A stretch of DNA of 64,000 bases from Rhizobium croatiense (GTDB taxonomy: Bacteria; Pseudomonadota; Alphaproteobacteria; Rhizobiales; Rhizobiaceae). This document shows positions 49,157-57,322 of the stretch, one piece after another. Position numbers and translations under genes: made by a program. Below the pieces are notes generated by a model that saw only the letters and a program-made list of their open reading frames with translations, was not told the origin of the DNA and did not search any database. Numbering within the stretch: the stretch's first letter is position 1; each line of letters begins with the position of its first letter. The stretch lies in contig NZ_JAILYJ010000003.1 of the NCBI RefSeq assembly GCF_019793465.1, positions 417,915 to 481,914 of the forward strand. The letters run 5' to 3'.

Positions 49157-49546
49157 TCAGATCCGCTCCAGCACTTCGATGAAGGCATCGGCGAAGCGCA
49201 CCAGATGCGCGGTCTCCTCGTCGGGCGCCTGCATGCGGATTTCGGTGCCGGCATAATCGAGCAGCGCCAGCACGACGCGCCTCTCGCTTTCGCCATCGGG
49301 AATGCGCAGCACGGCGATGCGCCGGCAATCCGTAATCAGGCCGCCGGCCGGCAGGTCGAACAGCAATTCGCCGCCCGCCCGGTTCGCCGCCTGGCGCACC
49401 GCCTCGCAGAAGCCGGCATCGCCGTCGGCATAGCCTTCGAGTGAAAGTTCGAGCTCGACGAGCTCCATCGGCAGCATCGGCTCGCTGTGGTCGATCCCGC
49501 CAAGCGCAGACGCCTGCGGCCTTGCTGCTATCTCGGGTGAAATCAT
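49157..49546 (-). CDS. Conserved hypothetical protein
   Basis: This 129-residue acidic protein is preceded by AGGAGAGGCGGG, which fixes ATG 49546. Its segments PMELVELELSLEGYADGDAGFCEAVRQAANRAGGELLFDLPAG and RIAVLRIPDGESERRVVLALLDYAGTEIRM suggest a compact alpha/beta fold. There is no motif, signal peptide or membrane segment that allows a functional call. It converges with the zinc-ribbon gene, ten bases apart. Confidence 0.68.
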   Translation of the reverse strand: MISPEIAARPQASALGGIDHSEPMLPMELVELELSLEGYADGDAGFCEAVRQAANRAGGELLFDLPAGGLITDCRRIAVLRIPDGESERRVVLALLDYAGTEIRMQAPDEETAHLVRFADAFIEVLERI

Positions 49547-50161
49547 CCCGCCTCTCCTGTCTTCACCGTGAGGAGATAAAAACCGCGGCAGAATGACCTT
49601 TTTTTGCCATATCAGCAAGGGCGCATGAATCGGCCCGGCCATCGCCCCGGCCATCTCGGGTAAATCCCATCGGATATTCCGAGACAACAGATTCAATTCA
49701 GCCGAATCTTGCCCGGATCCGGATGATTTTAGGCCGGGCTGGCCAAAAATCTGAATCCGGATCTAGAGCCTTTCCTGGTTAGATTGAAGCATTCTGTTGG
49801 CTCAAACGGAGTCGGATGGTCGACCGGCCGGCGCGCGTCGTAGCCCAGTTCTACGGCCAAGCCGGCCGGTCGATCAGTCGGCCCGTTTCAGCCAACCCGA
49901 AGGGCCGGGCATCTTTCCGCCAGGATCAGAGGCGATCGGCTCGGGCGTACCTGGGGTATGCCCATCGCCAATCGCCTCTGCCCTGACGAAAACCTGCTCC
50001 GGCAGAATGCTTCAATCTAACCAGGAAAGGCTCTTAATCAAAGAAATAGAGCATGATGTCGTCCGAAAACCGCTTCACACCTTTCCGCATCATGCTCTAA
50101 ACAGGGATATGGCGATTTGCGTGGTTGAGGGCGCGGCGCTGACGAGCAACCGGTAAGTTTG
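49547..50161. repeat. Gap containing a 270-bp composite inverted element and a 53-bp palindrome
   Basis: The gap between the hypothetical gene and the DUF1499 gene is dominated by the element at 49765-50034 and, directly after it, a palindrome at 50048-50100 (TAGAGCATGATG / CATCATGCTCTA). I see no gene. Confidence 0.7.
49765..50034. mobile_element. MITE-like composite element with 32-bp perfect terminal inverted repeats
   Basis: The bases at 49765-49796 (AGAGCCTTTCCTGGTTAGAT ...) return perfectly inverted at 50003-50034. Inside lie two further dyads: TCGACCGGCCGGC (49820-49832) with its complement at 49861-49873, and CAGAGGCGAT (49927-49936) with its complement at 49971-49980. There is no transposase, so it would have to be mobilised in trans, or be a fossil. 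Confidence 0.6.
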
Positions 50162-51067
50162 ATGGCCATCCGTTACGACCGTCCCGTTTCCAGCGCCGCC
50201 CGCGTTTCGCGGCTGCTCGGGGCGTTTTCCCTGGTTCTGGCGCTGGCGGTGCTGATCGCCCATCGCTTCGGCGGGCTTGCCACCCCCTATCTCGTGCTGC
50301 TTTTGTTCACCGCCGCCGGCTTCGCGCTGCTCGCCGCGCTGCTGGCAGCCGTCGGCCTGCGCAGCCTCTGGATGACGGGGGCCGAAGGCGGGCTTGCCGC
50401 GCTTGCCGCGCTGATCTATGCCGCCTTTCCGCTCGGCATCGGGGCCTTTGCCGCCGAGCGTTACATGACGCTGCCCGATATCTACGACGTCTCCACCGAT
50501 CCGATCTCGGCCCCGGACTGGCTGTCGACCCCGAAAGCCGATCAGATCTGGCTGAGGCGCAATCTTGTGACGCCGGAGGATCGCGAAAAGCAGATCGCCG
50601 CCTATCCCGAGCTCACCGGCCGGCGTTATGAGGGCGCGCTCGACCGCGTGCTGGAGGCGGTGCGCAAGGTCGCCAAGCAGAGCGGCTTTGTCATCGTCAG
50701 GAGTACCGGCACGACAGAGCCGGATCACGAGCCGGAGGACAGACCGGCAAAACCCGCAGCCGGTGACGAGGCCGTCGCCGATGCGCCCGGCATCGTTCCC
50801 GTGCCGACGCCGCGCCCCTATGACGACGATGTCGCCAAGCTGATCCGCGGCGCCAACGGCGTGACGCTGCAGGCGACCAACCGCACGCTGATCCTCGGCC
50901 TGCGCTTCGATATCCTCATCCGGCTGCGCGAAGAGGCCGAAACCACCTTCGTCGACATCCGCGTTGCCTCCCGCTACGGCCAACACGACCTCGGCTTCAG
51001 CGCCGCAATCGCCGGCGATTATTTGAAGGCGCTCGATGCTGAGTTGCTGGGGCTTGCGGGTGGGTGA
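50162..51067 (+). CDS. DUF1499 membrane protein
   Basis: This 301-residue protein has three N-terminal membrane helices (about 20-38, 43-64, 74-97) and a DUF1499 domain in the C-terminal part: LPDIYDVSTDPISAPDW, RVLEAVRKVAKQSGFVIV and the ending TFVDIRVASRYGQHDLGFSAAIAGDYLKALDAEL. A TTG directly before the ATG is an alternative start. The role of DUF1499 is not known; family members occur near photosynthesis and lipid genes. Confidence 0.84.
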   Translation: MAIRYDRPVSSAARVSRLLGAFSLVLALAVLIAHRFGGLATPYLVLLLFTAAGFALLAALLAAVGLRSLWMTGAEGGLAALAALIYAAFPLGIGAFAAERYMTLPDIYDVSTDPISAPDWLSTPKADQIWLRRNLVTPEDREKQIAAYPELTGRRYEGALDRVLEAVRKVAKQSGFVIVRSTGTTEPDHEPEDRPAKPAAGDEAVADAPGIVPVPTPRPYDDDVAKLIRGANGVTLQATNRTLILGLRFDILIRLREEAETTFVDIRVASRYGQHDLGFSAAIAGDYLKALDAELLGLAGG

Positions 51068-51500
51068 GCAACGGTGGCGCAAAGCGCCAGCAATCGATCC
51101 GGCGAATCGATTGCAGTTGCGAACGCCCTGAGCCCAAAGCGAAGGGCCGGGAGAGGGTGCGGCAAACTCAACGCACTTCCAGCACCGCAAACTCGACGCT
51201 CCTGCCATATCACCCAACTAACCTCCCTCATTCCCTCGGGCAAAGCCCCGAGGACACAGGAATGACGGAGGAGAGGGTGGCTGGAGAGAGGGCGCGCCAT
51301 CAGGCTGGAGCGAGGGCGCGCCGTGCCTGCCACGGCACACCGCAGAGAGGCTGGCAGGTGCCACGCACAACGATCAGCCCTCATCCTGAGGTGCCCCGCA
51401 GGGGCCTCGAAGGACGAGGGCGGGTGGCACCAGTGGCCAGCCCCGTCCTTCGAGGCTTCGCCCTGTGGGCTACGCACCTCAGGATGAGGCTGGAGAGGGC
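51068..51500. repeat. Gap with inverted repeat arms at 51378-51420 and 51441-51489
   Basis: CCTCATCCTGAGGTGCCCCG / CAGGGGCCTCGAAGGACGAG faces its inverse copy at 51441-51489, an alphaproteobacterial repeat type distinct from the CTCCGTCATCC family. A fragment of the latter (CCTCATTCCCTCGGGCAAAG ...) lies at about 51225-51270. The two converging genes end on either side. No gene is visible. Confidence 0.7.
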
Positions 51501-53222
51501 TCACTCCAGCACCAACCACCCCGAATACCGCACCATCAGCCCGGTCAGCCGCCCGCCGATCTCGACGTGAAAATGAAACCGCCCATCCCGCTCCTCCTCG
51601 TAAGTATCGCCGCCGGGCGCCAGGAACAGCGGCAGCGGGACCCCGCAAAACCGCCAGCCGCGCACGACAAGCCGCAGCCTGTCGCCCTCCGGCACCAGCG
51701 CCAAGAGCACCCGGAACGGACCGAAGACCTCGGCGAGCAGGTGCCGGTCGCTGCCCTTGCCCTCGGCCTGCCAGCTGCGGAACGTCTTGCCCCCGAATGT
51801 GCGCGTCCAGATCTCCCCGTCGCCATCGGCGGCAAAGCGCACCGCGACCGGCACATCGTCGCCCGCCGGGGGAAAGCCGATCACGCCGGCGACGAGCCGG
51901 GCGAGCAGCCCGCCGCCGCGCTCGATCCGTGCCCGGCCGGAGGCAAGGCGCGTGCCGCCGGCATGGATCGCGGCAAGGGCGGGCGGCAGCTGCTGCCAGG
52001 CGCTGCCGAGAATGCGCCGGTAGAGCGGCAGCGGCTCCTCCTCGTAGTCCAGCCGGATGCCTGAGGTGATCTTGAACCGCCGGAAGGCCGCTTCGAAATC
52101 CGCAAGCGACAATTCCCCCGCCGCCGGCCGCGCGCCACTCTCGGGCCGGATGCCTTCAAGCAGCCGGCGCACCAGCGCCTCCACGGCGATGACCGGAACG
52201 AACGGCCCGTCATCGCCTTCGGCAATCAGATCCCAGCTGGATGTGATCCGCCGCCCATCGCGATCGAGCCCGCCGGCGCGCACGAACATGCCGCCGCGAT
52301 GAGCGCCGAGGGCGAAGCGGTGGCTGGCTTCCTGCAGCACCCTGGAAAACGGCTTGAGCGACGGCAGCAGCCGGAGGCGCACCAGCCGGGCGGCAAGCCC
52401 AAGCAGCCGCTGCAGCGCCTGCGGCTCGGTGCCGACGCCGGTGAAGGTCGATTGCAGGCCGGCAATGTGCTGCGGCAGCAGCGCAAGATCGGGCGCATCG
52501 ACCAGCAGGAATTTCCGGCTGGCGAGCGGCGCCACGCCGGGCGGCGCGATCGTCACCCGCATGTCGTCGATCAGCCCCGACCCTGCGGCCGGCCGCCCCT
52601 CGCGCAGCACCGCCACCGGCTTGCCGGCATAGCTCGATATCGCCCGGACGACATTGAGGCCGATCTTCACATGCGCCGACGGGGCAATGCCCGCCGCCAC
52701 GCTGTCGATACGGGAGAACTGCGGCGCCATCGCCGCGAGCGCCGCGAAGGAGAGCGCCGGCAGGCTGCTGAGGCCGGAGAGCGCAAAAACGCCCTTTGCC
52801 TTTGCCTCGGCATCGAGCCCGCTGATGCCGGCGACGAATCCGGTGCTGTCGGCAAGATCGGCATAATCGATGTCGAGCCCGATGCAGGCGCGCACGACCT
52901 TATAGGGGTCTTCCCCGAAACTCTGGAACGGTCCCGAGGCATCGACGACGAGATCCGGCCGCAGCCGCGTCAGCTGCTCGATGAGATCGCCGTCACGATC
53001 GAAGGCGACCGCCTGCAGCCATGCGCCGAGATCGTTGCCGCCGAGGCGCCCGGCCCAACCTCTCGGCGAGCGCAGCTCCGCCACGAAATCATCCGCCTTT
53101 TCGAGCGAGCGTCCGGCGATCAACAGCCGGAGCCTGGGTTCATCGCCAAGCAGCCGCGCCAGCCGCCCGCCGAACGTGCCGTAACCGCCGATGATCAGCA
53201 GCGAGAGCCTCTCGCCGCTCAT
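51501..53222 (-). CDS. Saccharopine dehydrogenase-like NAD(P)-binding protein with C-terminal DUF4166
   Basis: This 573-residue fusion starts with a Rossmann fold (LSLLIIGGYGTFGGRLARLL, GGYGTFGG at 12-19), then DLVVDASGPFQSFGEDPYKVVRACI and IDYADLADSTGFVAG, as in trans-acting enoyl-reductase/saccharopine dehydrogenase-like proteins. The last 180 residues (from about YRRILGSAWQQLPPALAAIHAGG) match DUF4166. The substrate is unknown; a lipid or polyketide-type reductase is possible. It is coupled to the upstream DCC gene by an ATGA overlap. Confidence 0.87.
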   Translation of the reverse strand: MSGERLSLLIIGGYGTFGGRLARLLGDEPRLRLLIAGRSLEKADDFVAELRSPRGWAGRLGGNDLGAWLQAVAFDRDGDLIEQLTRLRPDLVVDASGPFQSFGEDPYKVVRACIGLDIDYADLADSTGFVAGISGLDAEAKAKGVFALSGLSSLPALSFAALAAMAPQFSRIDSVAAGIAPSAHVKIGLNVVRAISSYAGKPVAVLREGRPAAGSGLIDDMRVTIAPPGVAPLASRKFLLVDAPDLALLPQHIAGLQSTFTGVGTEPQALQRLLGLAARLVRLRLLPSLKPFSRVLQEASHRFALGAHRGGMFVRAGGLDRDGRRITSSWDLIAEGDDGPFVPVIAVEALVRRLLEGIRPESGARPAAGELSLADFEAAFRRFKITSGIRLDYEEEPLPLYRRILGSAWQQLPPALAAIHAGGTRLASGRARIERGGGLLARLVAGVIGFPPAGDDVPVAVRFAADGDGEIWTRTFGGKTFRSWQAEGKGSDRHLLAEVFGPFRVLLALVPEGDRLRLVVRGWRFCGVPLPLFLAPGGDTYEEERDGRFHFHVEIGGRLTGLMVRYSGWLVLE

Positions 53223-53668
53223 GTGATGAACCGGCTGCGCTGCTCCGCCGTCGGCACCATGCAGCTCTGCCGGCCGGCGATCTTCAGCCGGTTGCGGGCG
53301 ATGAATTCATAAAGCGCATCGGCAAGGCGGCGCGGCAGCAGCCGGAAAACCTTCACCAGCGACCAGGGAAAGCCGAGGCCGGCCACCATGCGGATCGAGC
53401 CGTCGGACTTGAAGAAGGCTCGGCCATTTTCGATCAGGATATTGGTCTCGTAGTCGCGCGCGTGCAGCCCGTAATGCCGGTAGAGCGCTGCGCCGAGCGG
53501 CGTCTGCGCCGCGAGGAACCGGTATCGCTGCTTGTCATGTTTCAGCGCGAATTTCACCCAGCCGGAGCAGAACACGCATTCGCCATCAAAGATGATCAGC
53601 GGCCGGTCATCGGCAAAGGCGGGCACATCGGCATCGCTGCGATAGCTGTAATCGGCTCGAGGCGTCAT
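53219..53668 (-). CDS. DCC-family thiol-disulfide oxidoreductase (DUF393)
   Basis: This 149-residue protein has the family signature IIFDGECVFCSGWVKF with C31-x2-C34, then YRFLAAQTPLGAALYRHYGL and an LLPRRLADALYEFIARNRLKI end. It is predicted to be a thioredoxin-like oxidoreductase. Its TGA overlaps the saccharopine dehydrogenase-like ATG, and it begins 2 bases after the MBL-fold gene stop, so the three genes form one operon read from 54588 leftward. Confidence 0.9.
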   Translation of the reverse strand: MTPRADYSYRSDADVPAFADDRPLIIFDGECVFCSGWVKFALKHDKQRYRFLAAQTPLGAALYRHYGLHARDYETNILIENGRAFFKSDGSIRMVAGLGFPWSLVKVFRLLPRRLADALYEFIARNRLKIAGRQSCMVPTAEQRSRFIT

Positions 53669-53670
53669 CC

Positions 53671-54588
53671 CTATCTCCCTGTTGCCGGCCGGTAGAGGGC
53701 GGCAAGCGAAGGCGGCCCGTCCGCCGCAATCTCGCCGCGCTCCAGAAGATCCTCGATATGGGCGAGCACCGAAAGGGCGGCCGCCCCATGCAGCTTCGGA
53801 TCGGTATCGCGATAGATCACCTTCACCATCTCGGCAATCCGCTGGTCGCCCGCCTGGACGCGCGCCAGCACCGCCTGCTCGCGCTTGAGGCGATGCGCCT
53901 TCAGCGCCCGGAGGAAAGTCGAGGGTTCCGTCACCGGCCCGCCATGGCCGGGCAGCAGCAGACGGTCCTCGCGCTCAATCAGCCGGTCGAGCGATTCCAT
54001 ATAATCCGCCATCGAACCATCCGGCGGCGCGACGATCGAGGTCGACCAGGCCATGACGTGATCGCCGGAGAATAGGATGTCACGACCCGCAAGCGCGAAG
54101 GCGGCATGATTGGCCGTATGCCCCGGCGTCAGCACCGCGCTCAGCGCCCAGCCATCGCCCGCAATCGTCTCACCATCGCCGATCGCCATATCGGGCACGA
54201 AGGATAGATCCGAGCTTTCGGAAAAGGGATTGATCTCGCCATCGCGCAGCGGCCGCGCCGGCCGGTGCGGCCCTTGCCCCACCGTCACCGCCCCCGTTGC
54301 CGCCTGCAGGCGCTTTGCCAGCGGCGAGTGGTCGCGATGCGTGTGGCTGACGAAGATATGCGTCACCGCGCGGCCGGCAAGGGCCGCCATCAGCGCCTGA
54401 TAATGCGCCTCGTCCTCCGGCCCGGGATCGATGACCGCGACCGAAGAGGAGCCGACGATATAGCTGTTGGTGCCGAAAAAGGTGAAAGGCCCGGGATTGT
54501 TCACTGTAATCCGCTCGACACCCGAAACAACCGGCACGGCCTGCCCATAGGCCGGCTCGAAAGCGAGGTCGAATGCGGGACTGTCCAT
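53671..54588 (-). CDS. MBL-fold metallo-hydrolase
   Basis: This 305-residue protein has the zinc motif SHTHRDH (H82, H84, D86, H87), then LTPGHTANHAAFAL and FSGDHVMAW, and LLPGHGGPV. A C-terminal helical domain (LSVLAHIEDLLERGEI) resembles the LACTB2-like winged-helix tail. ATG 54588 is chosen; a TTG 33 bases upstream would extend it. LACTB2-type members are endoribonucleases or thioesterases; the activity is not certain. Confidence 0.92.
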   Translation of the reverse strand: MDSPAFDLAFEPAYGQAVPVVSGVERITVNNPGPFTFFGTNSYIVGSSSVAVIDPGPEDEAHYQALMAALAGRAVTHIFVSHTHRDHSPLAKRLQAATGAVTVGQGPHRPARPLRDGEINPFSESSDLSFVPDMAIGDGETIAGDGWALSAVLTPGHTANHAAFALAGRDILFSGDHVMAWSTSIVAPPDGSMADYMESLDRLIEREDRLLLPGHGGPVTEPSTFLRALKAHRLKREQAVLARVQAGDQRIAEMVKVIYRDTDPKLHGAAALSVLAHIEDLLERGEIAADGPPSLAALYRPATGR

Positions 54589-54750
54589 GAAGGAATGATC
54601 TCGGGCCGATGACGTCGCCAATTCCTAGCACGACGGCGGGTGCTGCGCAGCGCATAAATCTGCGCCGGGTTAAACTTAGTCATTGTGACAGGCGAAGAGC
54701 TTTGCTAATCAGGCGTCGATTTGAGCAGGCGGTTTCCGCTCAAGCTCTGG

Positions 54751-54824
54751 TGGGGCGTCGCCAAGCGGTAAGGCAACGGTTTTTGGTACCGTCATCCCTG
54801 GTTCGAATCCAGGCGCCCCAGCCA
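54751..54824 (+). tRNA. tRNA-Gln (anticodon TTG)
   Basis: The acceptor TGGGGCG (54751-54757) pairs with CGCCCCA (54814-54820), followed by discriminator G and an encoded CCA (54822-54824). The anticodon stem ACGGT / ACCGT encloses the loop TTTTGGT with anticodon TTG at 54783-54785, which reads CAA (Gln). The T-arm has GGTTCGAATCC. It stands at the left edge of the accessory region. Confidence 0.96.
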
Positions 54825-55251
54825 CGATTTTTATGCCTTTCTTGCTGATTTGCGCCTCACGACGCAGCGCTGGCCTTATGATCACATCATAAAGATAACT
54901 ATAGGATTGTATTTATATCTTTATGAGCCGTCTAAGGCGCCCAGCTTTTCTGGGCCGCCGCTGCAATTCCTCTTCTGTCGTCGGCTATCCGAGTGCAGGC
55001 AGGTTGGAAAGCGATCCGCACACACCTCTTCGGCTTCCGCATCGTTGTAAGGCGAGGCTCCGCCTAACCCCACGCCACTAAACAGAAGAGAACATTTTAC
55101 CAACAATATCGGCTAATTGATTTAGTATGAGGTTGCCTTATACAAACGGAAGAATATATTTCCTTATTTGCATTTCTTATGGATTTGTCTTGATTTTAGA
55201 TGTGGCAATCGTCAAACTATGGGGAGTTAATCAAAGAGAACTGAGAACGAA
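54825..55251. other. AT-rich gap between tRNA-Gln and the accessory genes
   Basis: Base composition drops sharply here, most clearly at 54875-54925 and 55090-55250. Two small dyads are visible: ATGAT / ATCAT (54878-54890) and TAAAGATA / TATCTTTA (54890-54923). A G+C-richer piece (54930-55075) between them has no gene I recognise. This is the composition expected at the end of an integrated element. I found no copy of the tRNA 3' end within the window. Confidence 0.5.
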
Positions 55252-55935
55252 ATGACCAACATTTATGCGACACCTGAAAAGGTTCAATACGCCAAGAGAC
55301 TTTTTGAAATCGGTATCGAATATCTTGAGAGGAAAGGCTATGAGATTTCACGTGTTCCGCGCGCCGGGAAAAAGAGCTTGCGCCGCGTGAAGAAGGGTAA
55401 GGAAGAATTCAACGTCGCTATTCGAACGTCGCAGGACCAGTGGTTTGCGTTCCCCCGCGATGACAGCACTGGCAAGTGGTTGGGTATGGATGATGTGGAT
55501 GTCCAACGGGTTATTGTCGTTGCCCTTAATACCCGCGAGGAGGGGAAGGAAAAGATCGCCCTCGTTCACGACTTCACGGCCTCAGAGGTCCGTGACCGCC
55601 TGAACAAGAATTATAGGGCACGGCACGCCGCAAATCCGAACATCGATATCTCGCACGGAAACTGGATTTCCCTCTATAATAAGGAGGCGCGTGAACCGAC
55701 TTCGTTCGTCGGCGCGGGCATTGGATTGGCGTTTCCGCCCTTCGATCGAGTGCCGCTGTTTGGTGTAGCCAGCGATGAAGTCGAAGAAGAGGACCTAGCA
55801 GATGCCGATGGGCCGATGCTTGCTGCCCCGGCCCCGGTCATCGATGAACCGCTTACCATCCCCGAAGCAAAGCGCCGTTTGGCGCTTACGTTTGGCGTTG
55901 ATCCTTCTGCCATTAAGATCCTGGTTGAGGGCTGA
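55252..55935 (+). CDS. Unrecognised protein beside the restriction-like operon
   Basis: This 227-residue soluble protein starts MTNIYATPEKVQYAKRLFEIGIEYLERKGYEI. The N-terminal 130 residues are basic, with strands VAIRTSQDQWFAFPR, RVIVVALN and IALVHDF separated by helices, reminiscent of a nuclease-like alpha/beta core, but no PD-(D/E)xK signature is certain. An acidic linker (EVEEEDLADADG, about 175-187) leads to a short C-terminal helical segment LTIPEAKRRLALTFGVDPSAIKILVEG. It runs convergent with the GIY-YIG gene 208 bases away. An accessory or regulatory part of the same island is likely by position only. Confidence 0.65.
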   Translation: MTNIYATPEKVQYAKRLFEIGIEYLERKGYEISRVPRAGKKSLRRVKKGKEEFNVAIRTSQDQWFAFPRDDSTGKWLGMDDVDVQRVIVVALNTREEGKEKIALVHDFTASEVRDRLNKNYRARHAANPNIDISHGNWISLYNKEAREPTSFVGAGIGLAFPPFDRVPLFGVASDEVEEEDLADADGPMLAAPAPVIDEPLTIPEAKRRLALTFGVDPSAIKILVEG

Positions 55936-56143
55936 CCGAAGTCAAGAACACATGCTCGCTCTACAGCCGGTGAAGTCGTCGTATTTGCCCACGCCAATTC
56001 ACCGGTGTGGGCTATAATGCTTGGTCGATTGAAGTTTCGCTCTGTCTAACGGGGTGATGCCGACTGAGGTGTGGTGCGCTGGGAAAGAGCCATTCACAAT
56101 GTGACATCACATATTCGGTATCGGCGACATCAGTAGGTTACCG

Positions 56144-57322
56144 CTAAGAAAATCGGCGGAGCATTGCCGCTGACGGATCGTATTCGTACGACCTTATCGT
56201 CCCATCCTTCACTTTCGCCACGACCTCATCGATGACGTGGAGCGGCACCAGATACCATTCCTTCGGCTTCACTGGATTTCCGAATCGGTCCTGAATAGTT
56301 AGATCAAGGCGTGCCGGAGACAGCACGCGGTGCAAGACGTTTTCCAGCCTTGTACGGTTGATGTTGAAGAGCTTGTAGGTCGCGACGACTTCGACATCCG
56401 CAAGGAGGTAGGTGGAGTCGAGTGCCGCCTGCGCGATCCGCGCCTCCACCGTTCCGCCCGTGACGCCTACCTTGTGAATCAGATCTCGATGCGCGGCGAC
56501 GTCGGGATGGTCGGATTTGCTTCGCAGGACATAGATGGTGCCGCTCGCGAGGTCTTCGTCGTCCGCTGCCCCGCCGAACAAAGGCCCCGCATTCGGGTCT
56601 GTAATTCGGCGTCCGGCGTCGTCCTTGTATAGCGCACGCTGGAACGATCGGAGCAGTAAGTCGCTTTCAGTGCCATTGTCGAAGACGACCCGAAGGCGCC
56701 GATCCGGCCTGCCGTAGTCCGTTTTGAATTCGTCGCCCAACGCGGCGACAAGCGCCATCTGGCCACCCAAAATAAAGAACTCACCCTGCTTGACGTCCGC
56801 GTCTTCTCCGAAACGTCGGGTCTCACGCGTGGCCTTGTCTAGGTCGTCTCTGACCCGAGCGAACAACGGCTTGAACGTTTCGAAGTCTACGCACGGTGTC
56901 CGGTCGGCGACCTCCTCTGCGGCGCGGACTTCCGTTCGGGGCTTCACATGAGTCAACTCGGTGAGGTCTACGTCGCCGATCGGCTCGACGCCGAGTTCTG
57001 CCAACAGAGCGTCGTCGTCCATCTCTTCGTCATTGCCGGCGGCAGGTGGGGTCGGCAGCAAGCCATATCGGTCGAATTCCCGAAGCAGTGTTCGGCAATC
57101 CTCCTGCGCGCGCAGCCTGTCGAGGCGCATTGCATAGAGGCGCTCGAAGATATCGCGCTCCTCGCCGTGCTGTGGCACACGACCATGTTCCTCGCGGAAC
57201 CGGAGGATGTCCTCGAACCCCGCGATGATCCGTTCTTCGCGTGGAGTCCTTGTGCTCTGCTTCTTCGCCTCTGGTGCTGCACCGAGTTCGGCGAGCAGGT
57301 CGTCGTCGGAGATATCAGCCAT
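56144..57322 (-). CDS. GIY-YIG nuclease (T5orf172/MUG113-like) of the three-gene system
   Basis: This 392-residue protein has a C-terminal GIY-YIG domain (about 261-365): GTIYVL (261-266) for GIY, KVGVT (284-288) for YIG, R295 in TVEARIAQA, and E327 in RTRLENVLHRV, the expected catalytic Arg and Glu, ending in KEWYLVP as in T5orf172 proteins. The N-terminal half has two copies of a DDDLLAELG segment (6-14 and 102-111) around a helical domain (EERIIAGFEDILRFREEHGRVP) like helicase-associated domains. It overlaps the helicase gene by 8 bases. It is probably the DNA-cutting subunit. Confidence 0.85.
   Translation of the reverse strand: MADISDDDLLAELGAAPEAKKQSTRTPREERIIAGFEDILRFREEHGRVPQHGEERDIFERLYAMRLDRLRAQEDCRTLLREFDRYGLLPTPPAAGNDEEMDDDALLAELGVEPIGDVDLTELTHVKPRTEVRAAEEVADRTPCVDFETFKPLFARVRDDLDKATRETRRFGEDADVKQGEFFILGGQMALVAALGDEFKTDYGRPDRRLRVVFDNGTESDLLLRSFQRALYKDDAGRRITDPNAGPLFGGAADDEDLASGTIYVLRSKSDHPDVAAHRDLIHKVGVTGGTVEARIAQAALDSTYLLADVEVVATYKLFNINRTRLENVLHRVLSPARLDLTIQDRFGNPVKPKEWYLVPLHVIDEVVAKVKDGTIRSYEYDPSAAMLRRFS

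Noticed and set aside
54925..54960. GGCGCCCAGC...CTGGGCC as a possible attachment-site copy of the tRNA-Gln 3' end
   Set aside because: It shares only a few bases with GGCGCCCCAGCCA, lacks the T-arm sequence, and lies on the wrong side to bound the island.
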